35,847 bases of DNA from a virus: IMG/VR virus record IMGVR_UViG_3300011114_000674, positions 1 through 35,847 of that record. One strand, 5' to 3'. The notes under the pieces were generated by a model. It was not told where the DNA came from. It did no database searches and worked only from the letters and a program-made list of their open reading frames with translations. Within the stretch, counting starts at the first letter, position 1; each line of letters begins with the position of its first letter. A program made the position numbers and the translations under genes. Shown here piece after piece: positions 14,798 to 23,879 of this stretch.

Positions 14798-15724
14798 ATG
14801 TCAGAGGACACCAGCAACAATAATCAGGCCGAAGAACTAGACGTTGACGCGCTGTTGGCGGGGCTTCAGTACCCGAGAGAAGAGCGACCTATGGAAGGCG
14901 GCTCTATCCCTGAAGATAAGCCCGTCGCCAATCCCTCAGAGGCCGCCGCTGTTGAACCACCAAAGCAAGATTCCCCGTGGTGGGCTCAAGAGTTTGACTG
15001 GAACGGCAAGAAAATTAAGCCAGAGCGAGAAGACCAAGTAAAAACCTGGATTTCTCAGGGTTATAACTACTCTCAGCGCATGAATGAGATGAACAAGCAG
15101 CGGGCAGCGTGGGACCAAGAGAAAATTGACCTGCTCCAATACCGAGAAAAATATAATCAGTATAAAGACGTTGACGATTACTTTTCTAAAAACCAAGACC
15201 ATTGGCAGAAGATTCAAGAGGCTTATAAGAATCGTGAACTTGGAGCAAATACTCCAGACCTTTCCAAAGTATTGGCACCGATTGAGGCTAAACTCTCTCA
15301 ATACGACCAGCTAATGCAGGAGATTCAGGAGCAGAAGCGACAAGAGGCGATAGCTAAGGCAGATGAGGCGCTAACTTCGGAGATAGAGTCAACTCGGAAG
15401 CAATACCCGACTATTGACCTATCTGCAAAAGATGAAGCCGGTGAGACTCTCGAAACGCGGATCATAAAGCACGCAATGGAAATCGGAACTGGCAGCTTTA
15501 GGGTAGCGTTTAGAGATTATCTACATGACCAGCTAGTCAACACAGCGAAGGCAAGCGGCCTAGAGGCAGCGCAGAAGGAAAAGGCTATTCAGGCGAAAAA
15601 GGGAATAATTGGCACGTCCAATACCCCGACGAAAGACGTCATGAAGGAAGCCCCTAAAGGCGCTAGTTGGGGAGACAGTTCGTTAAAGGGTGCGAATATC
15701 TTAAAAGAACTAGGACTATTTTAA
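14798..15724 (+). CDS. Probable capsid scaffolding protein
   Basis: A 308-residue, highly charged, helix-rich protein located between portal and major capsid, where scaffolds normally lie. It has an acidic N-terminus with Pro-rich linker, a long coiled-coil-like middle (QYDQLMQEIQEQKRQEAIAK) and a lysine-containing C-terminal segment that in other scaffolds contacts the coat protein. AGGGG precedes the ATG. Identification is by position and composition. Confidence 0.75.
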   Translation: MSEDTSNNNQAEELDVDALLAGLQYPREERPMEGGSIPEDKPVANPSEAAAVEPPKQDSPWWAQEFDWNGKKIKPEREDQVKTWISQGYNYSQRMNEMNKQRAAWDQEKIDLLQYREKYNQYKDVDDYFSKNQDHWQKIQEAYKNRELGANTPDLSKVLAPIEAKLSQYDQLMQEIQEQKRQEAIAKADEALTSEIESTRKQYPTIDLSAKDEAGETLETRIIKHAMEIGTGSFRVAFRDYLHDQLVNTAKASGLEAAQKEKAIQAKKGIIGTSNTPTKDVMKEAPKGASWGDSSLKGANILKELGLF

Positions 15725-15744
15725 AACACTAAGGAGATTTCAAT

Positions 15745-16668
15745 ATGGCACTTTCATACGATCAAATCAGTGCGATCACGCAGAAGAAATTCATCCCAAA
15801 ACTTGTCGATAACATTTTTGACTCTGATCCATTGCTCAAGCGAGCTAAGGAAAAGGGCTGGTACGAGACAATCGACGGCGGAACTTCTGTTATTTATCCT
15901 TTGAACTATGCTCAAGCTACCGCTGAAGGCTGGTTCCAAGGAGCTGAGACTTTGAGCAATACCGATAATGACGTCATCACCGGCGCTGAATACAACTGGA
16001 AGCAACGCTATGTTTCCATCGTAGTCACCCGACGCGACGAACTTATCAACAGCGGCGATGCTCAAATCGTCGACTTTGTTAAGTCTAAAGTCCAAATCGC
16101 TGAAAAGACCATGGCAGACAAACTTTGCGACGGTCTTTACAACGCTGGAACAGATTCCAAGGCGATTGCTGGTCTTCGCTCGATTGTTGATAACGCCAAC
16201 ACCGTTGGCGGCATTGACCAGTCTGCATATTCCTGGTGGCAGTCTCAGGAGGATAGTTCCACAACCACCCTCACCATTGCAGCACTGCAAACCATGCATA
16301 CTGCTTTGAGCATCAACAACGAAGGCCCGACAGTTATCTTGGCCACCCGAGCCAACTATAACCGCCTTTATGCGTTGCTCCAGCCGCAACAGCGCTTTAC
16401 ATCTGGCGACAAAGCCGACGCTGGCTTCAGCTCGTTGATGTTCAACGGCGTCCCATTCATCGCTGGCTCTAAAGTTCCAAGCGGCCACATTTTCATGCTT
16501 AATGAGAAATATCTGCACCTTGCAGCTCATAAAGATGAAGACATGCGCTTCAGCAAATTCCAAGAGCCTAACAACCAAGCCGTAAAAGTTGCTAAGGTTT
16601 ATTGGATGGGCGTTTTCGGCACCGACAATGCTCGCATGCACGGCAAGTTGACAGCTATCACGGCTTAA
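15745..16668 (+). CDS. Major capsid protein, HK97-like fold family
   Basis: A 307-residue protein right after the scaffold, with a strong AAGGAG site. Features typical of this podovirus coat group are the N-terminal helix (SAITQKKFIPKLVDNIF), then NWKQRYVSIVVTRRDEL, and a C-terminal FNGVPFIAGSKVP block. No cleavable prohead delta domain is obvious. It should form the icosahedral shell. A long open frame on the opposite strand here is a shadow. Confidence 0.88.
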   Translation: MALSYDQISAITQKKFIPKLVDNIFDSDPLLKRAKEKGWYETIDGGTSVIYPLNYAQATAEGWFQGAETLSNTDNDVITGAEYNWKQRYVSIVVTRRDELINSGDAQIVDFVKSKVQIAEKTMADKLCDGLYNAGTDSKAIAGLRSIVDNANTVGGIDQSAYSWWQSQEDSSTTTLTIAALQTMHTALSINNEGPTVILATRANYNRLYALLQPQQRFTSGDKADAGFSSLMFNGVPFIAGSKVPSGHIFMLNEKYLHLAAHKDEDMRFSKFQEPNNQAVKVAKVYWMGVFGTDNARMHGKLTAITA

Positions 16669-16697
16669 TGAAACCACATTAAAAGGAGAAAAATACT

Positions 16698-17174
16698 ATG
16701 GGTTTTTACGGACTTTCCCCTGTTAAATTTGGATCGGTGTCCATGGTCACAGCTACCTTGGGTAAAAACGACCCAGAGTTGGGGACAAGGACAGTCGAAA
16801 ACGGTAGCGAATACGTTTTCGTTTACAATGCTGGTAACAGCCAAATTTCTGTCGGTAACGGCGCTGTTCTCACAGGCGTTACCGGCTACAGCTGCACCGT
16901 GTCTTCTGTTGTTGGCGTAGATTTGCCAGTAGGCGTCTGCTATCACGCAACAATGACCACTGGCACATACGGCTGGTTGCTCACACGCGGCTTTGGCTCT
17001 GCTAAAGCAGCTGCATCCACTGCACCTGCCGCTGGCGACATCTTGATTCTTGGCACCGACGGTGTTTGGACAGTCAAGTCGCTCTCCACTGGCTTTATGG
17101 GCAACGTAAATGCTAAAGCTATGACTGCGACCGGCTCTGCTGGTGTCTGCACAGCATACTTCTCTATTTACTGA
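16698..17174 (+). CDS. Probable capsid decoration or head-associated protein
   Basis: A 158-residue Gly/Thr/Val-rich protein with strongly beta character, next to the coat gene and preceded by AAGGAG. There is no signal peptide or catalytic motif. Position and composition fit a decoration (cement) protein that binds the capsid surface. It could equally be a minor head fibre component. Confidence 0.6.
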   Translation: MGFYGLSPVKFGSVSMVTATLGKNDPELGTRTVENGSEYVFVYNAGNSQISVGNGAVLTGVTGYSCTVSSVVGVDLPVGVCYHATMTTGTYGWLLTRGFGSAKAAASTAPAAGDILILGTDGVWTVKSLSTGFMGNVNAKAMTATGSAGVCTAYFSIY

Positions 17175-17189
17175 TTTGGGGGCTAGGGA

Positions 17190-18206
17190 GTGGTAGTTAG
17201 GAAGCGCGAGATAATTTGCGAATATCAGCCGTATATTGATAACCCTCCTTATACAGGCCAAGACCTGTATAAGCAGTCATGTTCTAACGATGAAGTAACG
17301 GTTAATTCATGGCGAGACACTTGGTTGAAACAGATCAAGGAAAACCATGAATCTTTCGGACCCTTCAAAGAAAAGGGCATTGGTAGGCTGTGGGCCTCAG
17401 AATCCCTTAAGCCAGTTATCATAGTCGGCAGTGGCCCTAGTTTGAAACTTAATGCTCACGAGCTTAAAGACAATCCGGGGATAGCAGTTATCTCGTGCCT
17501 TCATAACTTCCACTTCCTAGAGGACTTAGGCGTCAAGGTGGACTACTACGTCACCCTTGACGCTGGTCCTATAACTATTTCAGAAGTTAGCGAAGGTGGG
17601 TCTAGGACAGCCGAAGAATACTGGGAGTTGACAAAAGACAGAAAGCTTCTTGCATTCATCGGAACTCACCCAGACTTGCTTAAGAAGTGGCGCGGTGAGG
17701 TATTGTTCTTCAATTGCCCGCTACCAGACGCTTCATTGATGAATGAGATCGAGAAAATAGAGAAGTTTAGAACCTCTGTTTCAACCGGTGGGAATGTCCT
17801 AGGCGCTTGCGCTTATATAGCTAAGGCCATCTTAGGGTGTAATCCACTGGTATTTGTTGGCGCTGATTTCTCGTTTTCGTACCTTGATAAGTTTCATGCT
17901 TGGGACAGTAGCTACGATGCTAGCTTAGGTAATTACATCCGAATGACCGACGTATTCGGAAACAGCGTCAAAAGTTGGCAATCTTATGCGAATTTTAAGG
18001 CTTGGTTTGACTCCAGGGCCATGACGGTTCCGGGGCAGTGGGTAAATTGCACCGAGGGCGGCACTTTTGGTGCCTATCCCGGCGGGAATATCCGGCATGT
18101 CAAGCAACAGGCATTGCGAGCCTTTTTAGATGAGTATAAACTTCATTATCACATCAAAGACCAATGCGAGAATCCAGAGACAGACGACTTAAAAATCCTA
18201 TTCTAA
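17190..18206 (+). CDS. DUF115 / MptE-like protein
   Basis: A 338-residue protein starting at GTG 17190, near a GGGGGCTAGGGAG site. It contains KPVIIVGSGPSL (74-85), a VDYYVTLDAGP block (118-127), TSVSTGGNV and LVFVGADFSFS. This is the DUF115 core shared by archaeal 6-hydroxymethylpterin diphosphokinase MptE and Maf-type flagellin glycosyltransferases. It sits unexpectedly inside the virion module, between head genes. It may transfer or activate a sugar-like or pterin-like group; the phage role is unknown. Composition does not look different from its neighbours. Confidence 0.8.
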   Translation: MVVRKREIICEYQPYIDNPPYTGQDLYKQSCSNDEVTVNSWRDTWLKQIKENHESFGPFKEKGIGRLWASESLKPVIIVGSGPSLKLNAHELKDNPGIAVISCLHNFHFLEDLGVKVDYYVTLDAGPITISEVSEGGSRTAEEYWELTKDRKLLAFIGTHPDLLKKWRGEVLFFNCPLPDASLMNEIEKIEKFRTSVSTGGNVLGACAYIAKAILGCNPLVFVGADFSFSYLDKFHAWDSSYDASLGNYIRMTDVFGNSVKSWQSYANFKAWFDSRAMTVPGQWVNCTEGGTFGAYPGGNIRHVKQQALRAFLDEYKLHYHIKDQCENPETDDLKILF

Positions 18207-18218
18207 GGAGAATATAAG

Positions 18219-18488
18219 ATGGCATTTACAGCTACAAAGAGCGAAGCAACTGTTTTCGGAAACCAGCGCGTATGGCAAGGTGTAGTGACCGCCGACGCTG
18301 TTAGCGGCGTGGTTAGCTTTGGATTCGCTTCCATCACCCATGTCAATTGGGCACCCAAGAGCATGTCCTCTGCCGGGATTCGCGTCCGCCAAAACGCAAG
18401 TGCCGCTGGCGTCGCTTCCAACGGCGATGTTGGCGTGTCTGGAACTACAAGCGGCGATGAAATGTATATGACAGTATTTGGACGATAA
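18219..18488 (+). CDS. Hypothetical virion-module protein, beta-rich
   Basis: An 89-residue protein rich in Ala, Ser, Gly and Val with an AAGGAG site. It has no cysteine or catalytic motif. Its place in the head operon and its beta character suggest a minor structural protein; no family is recognised. Confidence 0.65.
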   Translation: MAFTATKSEATVFGNQRVWQGVVTADAVSGVVSFGFASITHVNWAPKSMSSAGIRVRQNASAAGVASNGDVGVSGTTSGDEMYMTVFGR

Positions 18489-18499
18489 AAGGAGGTTCC

Positions 18500-18853
18500 A
18501 TGAGCTGGGGACCAAAGCAGATTTTTACAACCACCATTGCTAGCGGTGCGTCAACAAGCGCAACACTAGATTTCGGCGACAAGATGCATTCTCAAATCGC
18601 CGTTAAGTATGTGACCATGAGTACCGGAGCGCAGCTTTCCATTTTTGGGTGTGACACGTCGACTGGAACATTCGGCGTGATTCATGAGCGGGTGAATACC
18701 GCCCCTGTCCAACACCAGGCGCTAACAATCGCCACAGGTGTTAGCGGCGGTAATTGGGCTTGCTTCCAAGGCTTGCCATTCCGCTATGTTCAATTCGTAG
18801 CATCTGCCGTTGTTAGCGGCGGGGTAGCTTTAACAGTGTTAGCAGGAGATTAA
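18500..18853 (+). CDS. Hypothetical virion-module protein, beta-rich
   Basis: A 117-residue protein with a very strong AAGGAGG site. It is rich in Thr, Ser, Ala and Val and reads as alternating beta strands (ALTIATGVSGG, YVQFVASAVVSGG). It shares style, but no clear sequence identity, with the decoration-type protein at 16698. It may be a minor capsid or head-tail protein. Confidence 0.65.
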   Translation: MSWGPKQIFTTTIASGASTSATLDFGDKMHSQIAVKYVTMSTGAQLSIFGCDTSTGTFGVIHERVNTAPVQHQALTIATGVSGGNWACFQGLPFRYVQFVASAVVSGGVALTVLAGD

Positions 18854-18858
18854 TTTGC

Positions 18859-19323
18859 ATGGCTAGAGTCAAAGTCTGGAACGATAACAAATACCCACAT
18901 TCTGAGATGTTCAAAGGCGAGATGATTACAATCGGACCTGGAGAACATATTGAAATGGACTGGGAAGAGGCCATCGAGTTTAAGGGCCAATTTACAGGCA
19001 TTAAACGACTTCCAGACGACTCGCCGGACCCACGAGGATTTAAGAAAATTCGGGTGGAAGCACCGCAAAGCCCTGTATTCAAAGACGACCTAGTTAATCA
19101 TGCAAACGGTCAAAGCTTTTTAACAAAGGACGACCTTCAAAGGTCTTTGGCCATGTTCTCGCACTTGCGGGCACCTGGTGATGTTGAACAACAGCAACAG
19201 CCTTCTATTTCTGTCGAGCAATATAACGCCCTTATGGCTGAAATGGCTGAGATGAAGAAGCAGATGGCCAAAAAGTCACCCGGAAGGCCAAAAAAGGAGA
19301 CTTATGAGCAAGGAGCAGAATAA
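18859..19323 (+). CDS. Hypothetical head-module protein with AT-hook-like C-terminus
   Basis: A 154-residue protein. The N-terminal part (VKVWNDNKYPHSEMFKGE, then ITIGPGEHIEMDWEEAIEF) recalls a small conserved protein seen in podovirus head operons. The middle has a Gln run, then a helical stretch and the C-terminal SPGRPKKE, which matches the core of an AT-hook (GRP with flanking Lys). A role in contacting packaged DNA is possible but unproven. The last 20 bases overlap the next gene. Confidence 0.65.
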   Translation: MARVKVWNDNKYPHSEMFKGEMITIGPGEHIEMDWEEAIEFKGQFTGIKRLPDDSPDPRGFKKIRVEAPQSPVFKDDLVNHANGQSFLTKDDLQRSLAMFSHLRAPGDVEQQQQPSISVEQYNALMAEMAEMKKQMAKKSPGRPKKETYEQGAE

Positions 19324-19783
19324 GCCCGAGGCCGTGTCGCCGGATGGCTTTAAGCTGAAGGGGCGTTGGAAAGTTATCCACTCCAGGGGCGATGAAATCC
19401 TCAAAACAATTGAGGGAGACAACGTAATTTGCACAAACGGCAAGGAGTTTTTAGCAAGCTTCCTTTACTCCGCCGCCGTCGCCGCGTCTACGTTCACCTG
19501 CAAGTACGTTGCTATCGGGTCTGACAGCACTGCTGAAGCCGCTGGCAACACAGCCTTAGGGACTGAGTTAGCCAGGACTACCGGCACAGTGTCTTATGTC
19601 TCAAACGCGATGTATCAAGTGACAGCCACCTTCGCATCGGGCAGTGGAACAGGTACTATTTATGAATACGGCCTTCTGTCATCGTCAACAGGCGGAACAC
19701 TTCTCAGCCGGGACACTGAGGCTTTGATTACAAAAGGCGCTAACGACACCCTCACCACAATTGTGAGGATAACAGTTTCCTAA
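19304..19783 (+). CDS. Hypothetical virion protein
   Basis: A 159-residue protein whose start (AAGGAG site) lies inside the previous gene, in another frame. The N-terminus is charged (GFKLKGRWKVIHSRGDEI). The rest is Thr/Ser/Gly-rich and beta-like, with GTIYEYGLLSSSTGGTLLSRD. This style is common in phage tail-associated or capsid fibre proteins. No firm family. Confidence 0.65.
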   Translation: MSKEQNKPEAVSPDGFKLKGRWKVIHSRGDEILKTIEGDNVICTNGKEFLASFLYSAAVAASTFTCKYVAIGSDSTAEAAGNTALGTELARTTGTVSYVSNAMYQVTATFASGSGTGTIYEYGLLSSSTGGTLLSRDTEALITKGANDTLTTIVRITVS

Positions 19784-19802
19784 AAACAGGAGAGCATTAG
19801 GG

Positions 19803-20246
19803 ATGGCAAATTATTCTATAACCGTCACTAATGCTCTCTTCTTTGAAGGCCCCAGCTATCCGACAATTTGGAATGCCTTCGCCTGGGGCCAAGAAAACTG
19901 GGGTAACGTCAGAGATCTTGGAACCAATGTCACACACGCCGTAGACACGCCTCTAACCTTAGATAGCTCTTTTAATTTTTCATACATAAAACCCATCCTA
20001 GAGTCGCTTGATCTTGTATCAGAGGCGGCAAAATATGTTACAATAACCCTAGACAACACCTTAACCTTCCTTATCGACATGGGCAGCGAAACCCTAAGAG
20101 ACGGGAACGGCTGGTATTATGTTTTCCCCGACGACATAACAGAGTTAGAGGACAGGGCTTTTACCACCTGGACTGCGAACAGTGGAAACTCAGCATCCTG
20201 GGTAGCCTCTAGTTCCGCCTCAACTACCTGGAGTGAAGAGACATGA
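19803..20246 (+). CDS. Hypothetical virion protein
   Basis: A 147-residue acidic protein, rich in Thr, Ser and aromatic residues, with several Trp (FAWGQENWGNV; TTWTANSGNSASWVAS). It may share Trp-Gly motifs with the tail hub protein (SLWGTLVWGSGTW), a pattern typical of phage structural beta domains. It overlaps the adaptor gene by 4 bases (ATGA). Function unassigned. Confidence 0.65.
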   Translation: MANYSITVTNALFFEGPSYPTIWNAFAWGQENWGNVRDLGTNVTHAVDTPLTLDSSFNFSYIKPILESLDLVSEAAKYVTITLDNTLTFLIDMGSETLRDGNGWYYVFPDDITELEDRAFTTWTANSGNSASWVASSSASTTWSEET

Positions 20247-20881
20247 CGCCAAGCGAACTAAACACCTATTGCAGACAACGCTATAACGCCACTGCCGATA
20301 ACTTCTTTTCAGATACAGAACTTTATAGCTATATGTATGACGCTCAAATGCAACTTGCTAGAGAGACAAAGTGTATAAAGGCAGTCTATTCATCTAGCAC
20401 TGTCGCCAGCCAAAACGAATACGACAAGCCCTCTAGGAGTGTGTCCATAAAGAGGGTTACCTATGGGGGTAAAAAGCTAGTCAAGATAAACGACAAGCTT
20501 GACGACTATTTGACCGGCGGCGATCAAGACACCACATCCACCGGGGAACCTCAGTATTATTGGGATTGGGGAACAACAATTCACTTGCGTCCGACTCCAG
20601 ATGCAATAGGAACATTGAAAATTTATAGCTTTGATGTTCCTGATACCGTTTTGGCCACTGGGACTTTCAACGTCCCGCTTCGCTATCACCTAGACCTAGC
20701 TGACTTTGTGCTGTTTATGATGGCTCTAAAAGATAAGAATTTTGACGTAGCTGCCATATATGAACGTAGCTGGCAGACAAAACTATCCAATGCAAAACGC
20801 TATGAATCAAAACTAGCCAGAGGTGACGCTTGGGAAGGTGTAATCCCAGAGTGTCTTGGCTACGACATCGAGGTTCTATAA
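20243..20881 (+). CDS. Head-tail adaptor (P22 gp4-like)
   Basis: A 212-residue protein beginning with a helical segment (TPSELNTYCRQRYNA, then FFSDTELYSYMYDAQMQLARET), as in podovirus adaptors that extend the portal ring. A beta section follows (HLRPTPDAIGTLKIYSFDVP), then a helical C-terminus. Its place directly before the large tail hub gene, with overlapping stop and start, supports the assignment. Confidence 0.7.
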   Translation: MTPSELNTYCRQRYNATADNFFSDTELYSYMYDAQMQLARETKCIKAVYSSSTVASQNEYDKPSRSVSIKRVTYGGKKLVKINDKLDDYLTGGDQDTTSTGEPQYYWDWGTTIHLRPTPDAIGTLKIYSFDVPDTVLATGTFNVPLRYHLDLADFVLFMMALKDKNFDVAAIYERSWQTKLSNAKRYESKLARGDAWEGVIPECLGYDIEVL

Positions 20882-22791
20882 TGGGAAGACAATATGACAT
20901 TGTATTCCCAGGCAACGCTAGACAAGAGCTAGACGGCGGAAAAAACTCTAAGTTTGCTAGGTCTATCATTGCCGACAACGAGAGTCCCGACGTTAAAAAC
21001 GTCATTTTCACAAACGGGGCCTGTGAGACACGCTTAGGGTCTACGAAACTCAATACCTCTGCCATCGGCAGCTTCACCATAGACGGGCTATACACCCGTC
21101 ACGACTACACAGGCGCGTCAACCATGGTTGCCTTTGCCGGTGGGTCGATGTGGCAGCTTAATTCTACCACCTTCTCCACAATCGGAAGCGCACAAAGCGT
21201 GTTTACGGCTGGAGTGAGGGTAGGAACAGCTGAGTTCGAAAACCATATGTTTATAGGCAATGGTTACGTCACACCCTATAAATATAACGGCGTTGCGTTT
21301 ACAAGGCACGGCGTCCCAGCCGCAACTGGCGCTGTTTCTGTCGCATCTGCCACCACTTCGACAGGCGTTCTAACAGGCGACTACCGATACAAAGTCACCT
21401 ATATAAACTCCGCAAGCGTCGAGGGAGACGTAGGCACCTCGACGGTTACAATAACCGCAACTAACGCCAAGCTTATATTGACTGGAATACCTACAGCACC
21501 ACAAAGCCACGGTGTTGGATCTAGGTACATTTATAGGACAGCGGCGGGTGGGTCTACTTTCAAGCGAATCGCCACCATTGCAGACAATACCACCACCTCA
21601 TACGTCGACAACACTTCGGACGCATCATTGGGAGCTACAGCCCCAACAGACAACGGCGAGCCTCCGAAGTATAGCTTTTGCCTATACCATCAAGGACGAC
21701 TTTTCTGTAACGACACGTCTAACCCTAATTACATTTGGTATTCGAATAGCCTAGAGCCATACACCTTCGCGTCAACAAACTTTCAGCCAATAGGTGACGC
21801 AAGCTTTGACTTAGTTAGAGGGGCTTCCGTCTATTCAAACGGTATCTTAGTCCAATGCGAAAACTCTCTTTTCTACTGGGACATGCCTTCGACAGACCCT
21901 ACGGCGTGGCGTGTCATTAAGATTAGGTCGCAATACGGAAGCAAGTCTCCATTTGGAACCTTCTTATTCGATAATAAGATAATGGTCCCAGCCATGCAGA
22001 ACAGCAAGTTTAGCGGGTTTGCTGCAATTGCTGGCACTGCATTAGATCCGGAAGTTACCTATCTAGACTCAACAACTGTAGGCGGAGACCTCCACAGCGA
22101 TAGGATAGAGACAGATGCCTTTTTGATTCAGGAGGCTTATGCCGGTCAAATTTCGGCATTCGTCTTTAAGAACAAAGCCTATATATCGGTACCATACGAT
22201 AGCGGAGCTACTACAAATAATCGCGTCTATCTCTTCGACTTTTCAATAAGCAATCTAGGTAAAAAGCAAAAGTATAGTTGGGTACCACTGACAGGAATTA
22301 ATGCCACTCAGTTTACCGAATACGGTGGAAACCTGTATTACGGGTCCTCTACGGCAACCGGCTTTGTTTATAAATTAGAGCCCGCGTCAACGTTTTCAGA
22401 CGACGGATCCGCCATAGACAGTTACATTTGGACGAAGGAATTTAGTGGATTGCCGGGGCATGAGAATCTTGAAAAGGACTTCAGGAAACTAAAAATCCTC
22501 GTCGAGAAAACTGGCAACTACTACATGACAATTGCCTATAGAACCGACTCCGACGCCGGTCAAGGTGTTACAACTCAAGCAAACTTAAGTGCTGGAACTA
22601 GCCTTTGGGGAACGCTTGTATGGGGTAGCGGTACATGGGGCGGCGGATTCGATCAAGAAGAGATCGTTTTAAGCCTAGGTCAAGCAAGGGGCAAAAGGAT
22701 TCAATTCAAATTCACTAATCAGAACACCGCCGGTCAAAGATTCAAAATATACGGAATGAACTTCACATATAACATCAAAGGCAAGAGGTAA
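20881..22791 (+). CDS. Tail hub / stabilisation protein (P22 gp10-like)
   Basis: A 636-residue beta-rich protein. The real start is the ATG at 20881 (TAATG overlap with the adaptor), not the upstream in-frame ATG at 20830. The N-terminus has SPDVKNVIFTNGACETRLG, typical of podovirus tail-nozzle proteins. Fibronectin-like (TGDYRYKVTYINSASVEGD) and propeller-like blocks follow, including RLFCNDTSNPNYIWYSN. It should form the short tail below the adaptor. Confidence 0.78.
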   Translation: MGRQYDIVFPGNARQELDGGKNSKFARSIIADNESPDVKNVIFTNGACETRLGSTKLNTSAIGSFTIDGLYTRHDYTGASTMVAFAGGSMWQLNSTTFSTIGSAQSVFTAGVRVGTAEFENHMFIGNGYVTPYKYNGVAFTRHGVPAATGAVSVASATTSTGVLTGDYRYKVTYINSASVEGDVGTSTVTITATNAKLILTGIPTAPQSHGVGSRYIYRTAAGGSTFKRIATIADNTTTSYVDNTSDASLGATAPTDNGEPPKYSFCLYHQGRLFCNDTSNPNYIWYSNSLEPYTFASTNFQPIGDASFDLVRGASVYSNGILVQCENSLFYWDMPSTDPTAWRVIKIRSQYGSKSPFGTFLFDNKIMVPAMQNSKFSGFAAIAGTALDPEVTYLDSTTVGGDLHSDRIETDAFLIQEAYAGQISAFVFKNKAYISVPYDSGATTNNRVYLFDFSISNLGKKQKYSWVPLTGINATQFTEYGGNLYYGSSTATGFVYKLEPASTFSDDGSAIDSYIWTKEFSGLPGHENLEKDFRKLKILVEKTGNYYMTIAYRTDSDAGQGVTTQANLSAGTSLWGTLVWGSGTWGGGFDQEEIVLSLGQARGKRIQFKFTNQNTAGQRFKIYGMNFTYNIKGKR

Positions 22792-22797
22792 TACATA

Positions 22798-23508
22798 ATG
22801 GCACTAGACTATCAAAAGCAATTTGATGTCCAAAGGCAAAGGGCTTCTCAACAAGAAAATGCTCTCGTTCAAAACCAAAGAGATGCTTTGAATAGAAGGC
22901 TTGCAGCGATGGGCGGAGGCCCAGGAGGGGCGGCAATAAAATTAGAGCAGCAAATAGGCGACGAGAGCGCACAGCGTTTGCAACAAGCTAACGAAGGAAT
23001 CAACGCAGCGCAATCAGCCGAAGAGGCGAGGACTAGAGATGTTCAACAGGCTAGAGACTTCGCTAGGTCTGAAAGAGAGGCCGGACAGTCTTTTCAACAG
23101 TCAAATTTGAACAAGCAACAAGAATTGGCTCTTGCTGGTTTGACAGGTAAGTACCAAGGCCAAGACACAGCGGCAGCTCAACAACAGGCTTTTGCTAACA
23201 GAATGGCCCAAGATCAATTCGACTATGCTAAGTCAGAAGGCCAAAAAGAGTATGAATACGCTGCTAAAACAAACGCAATCTCACTGATGAATAATTTAAA
23301 GCAGAGCGGTTACACCCCTAAGCAAATCGGAGAAATGTTAAAGAGCGTAGGACTTTATGATCTAGGAATACCCGGGTTTAGCCCTCAAGATATTGAAGGC
23401 ATAACAACTCCTGGCGCTCAACCGTGGCAGAATCTAACTCCACAGCAAACATCGCAAGGATTGGGAGCAGCCGCAGCCGCTAGTTTGAAAAGGAGGGCTG
23501 GACAATGA
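22798..23508 (+). CDS. Probable DNA ejection protein, Gln/Ala-rich
   Basis: A 236-residue protein, unusually rich in Gln and Ala, almost wholly helical up to about residue 160. It is the first of four genes in the place where podoviruses encode ejection proteins (P22 gp7, gp20, gp16). No signal peptide. The AAGGAGGG near its end serves the next gene. Confidence 0.65.
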   Translation: MALDYQKQFDVQRQRASQQENALVQNQRDALNRRLAAMGGGPGGAAIKLEQQIGDESAQRLQQANEGINAAQSAEEARTRDVQQARDFARSEREAGQSFQQSNLNKQQELALAGLTGKYQGQDTAAAQQQAFANRMAQDQFDYAKSEGQKEYEYAAKTNAISLMNNLKQSGYTPKQIGEMLKSVGLYDLGIPGFSPQDIEGITTPGAQPWQNLTPQQTSQGLGAAAAASLKRRAGQ

Positions 23509-23876
23509 TTAATAGAGTAGCATTTGAAGGGCCTGTTAAAACAAGTGGCGGTGGCGGCAAACAAGGCGGTGGGAAAACTGGTGCCCTGGTCGGAGCCGCT
23601 TTAGGCGGTGTTTCTGGAGGACTTGCTGGCGCTGGTGCCGGTGCTGGACTTGGAGCAATGGTCGGCGAGGCTCTAAGCCCCTCCGAAGCCGGTCAAGCGG
23701 CTATGTCTCGCCGAATTGAAACAATGCAGCCGCAGCCAGTCCTATCAGAGACTTCTGAAAAATTGAAGCAATCTGTGATGGCATTGCATGCCGCCCCACA
23801 ACCTGTTCGCGATGAATACGGACCACAGCTTATCCAAGCATATTTAACCTCTCTTTCTAATGACAGGAGGGGATAA
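23505..23876 (+). CDS. Probable ejection protein with glycine-zipper segment
   Basis: A 123-residue protein with a long Gly/Ala stretch (GALVGAALGGVSGGLAGAGA, continuing to about residue 54), a glycine-zipper membrane-inserting segment as seen in some virion ejection proteins. The C-terminal half is helical and amphipathic. It overlaps the previous stop by 4 bases. It likely helps form the channel across the host envelope. Confidence 0.62.
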   Translation: MINRVAFEGPVKTSGGGGKQGGGKTGALVGAALGGVSGGLAGAGAGAGLGAMVGEALSPSEAGQAAMSRRIETMQPQPVLSETSEKLKQSVMALHAAPQPVRDEYGPQLIQAYLTSLSNDRRG

Positions 23877-23879
23877 CGT

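Noticed and set aside
15754-17261. Long leftward open frames (307 and 198 codons) opposite the capsid genes
   Set aside because: They are antisense shadows of well-supported capsid genes and lack ribosome sites and family motifs.
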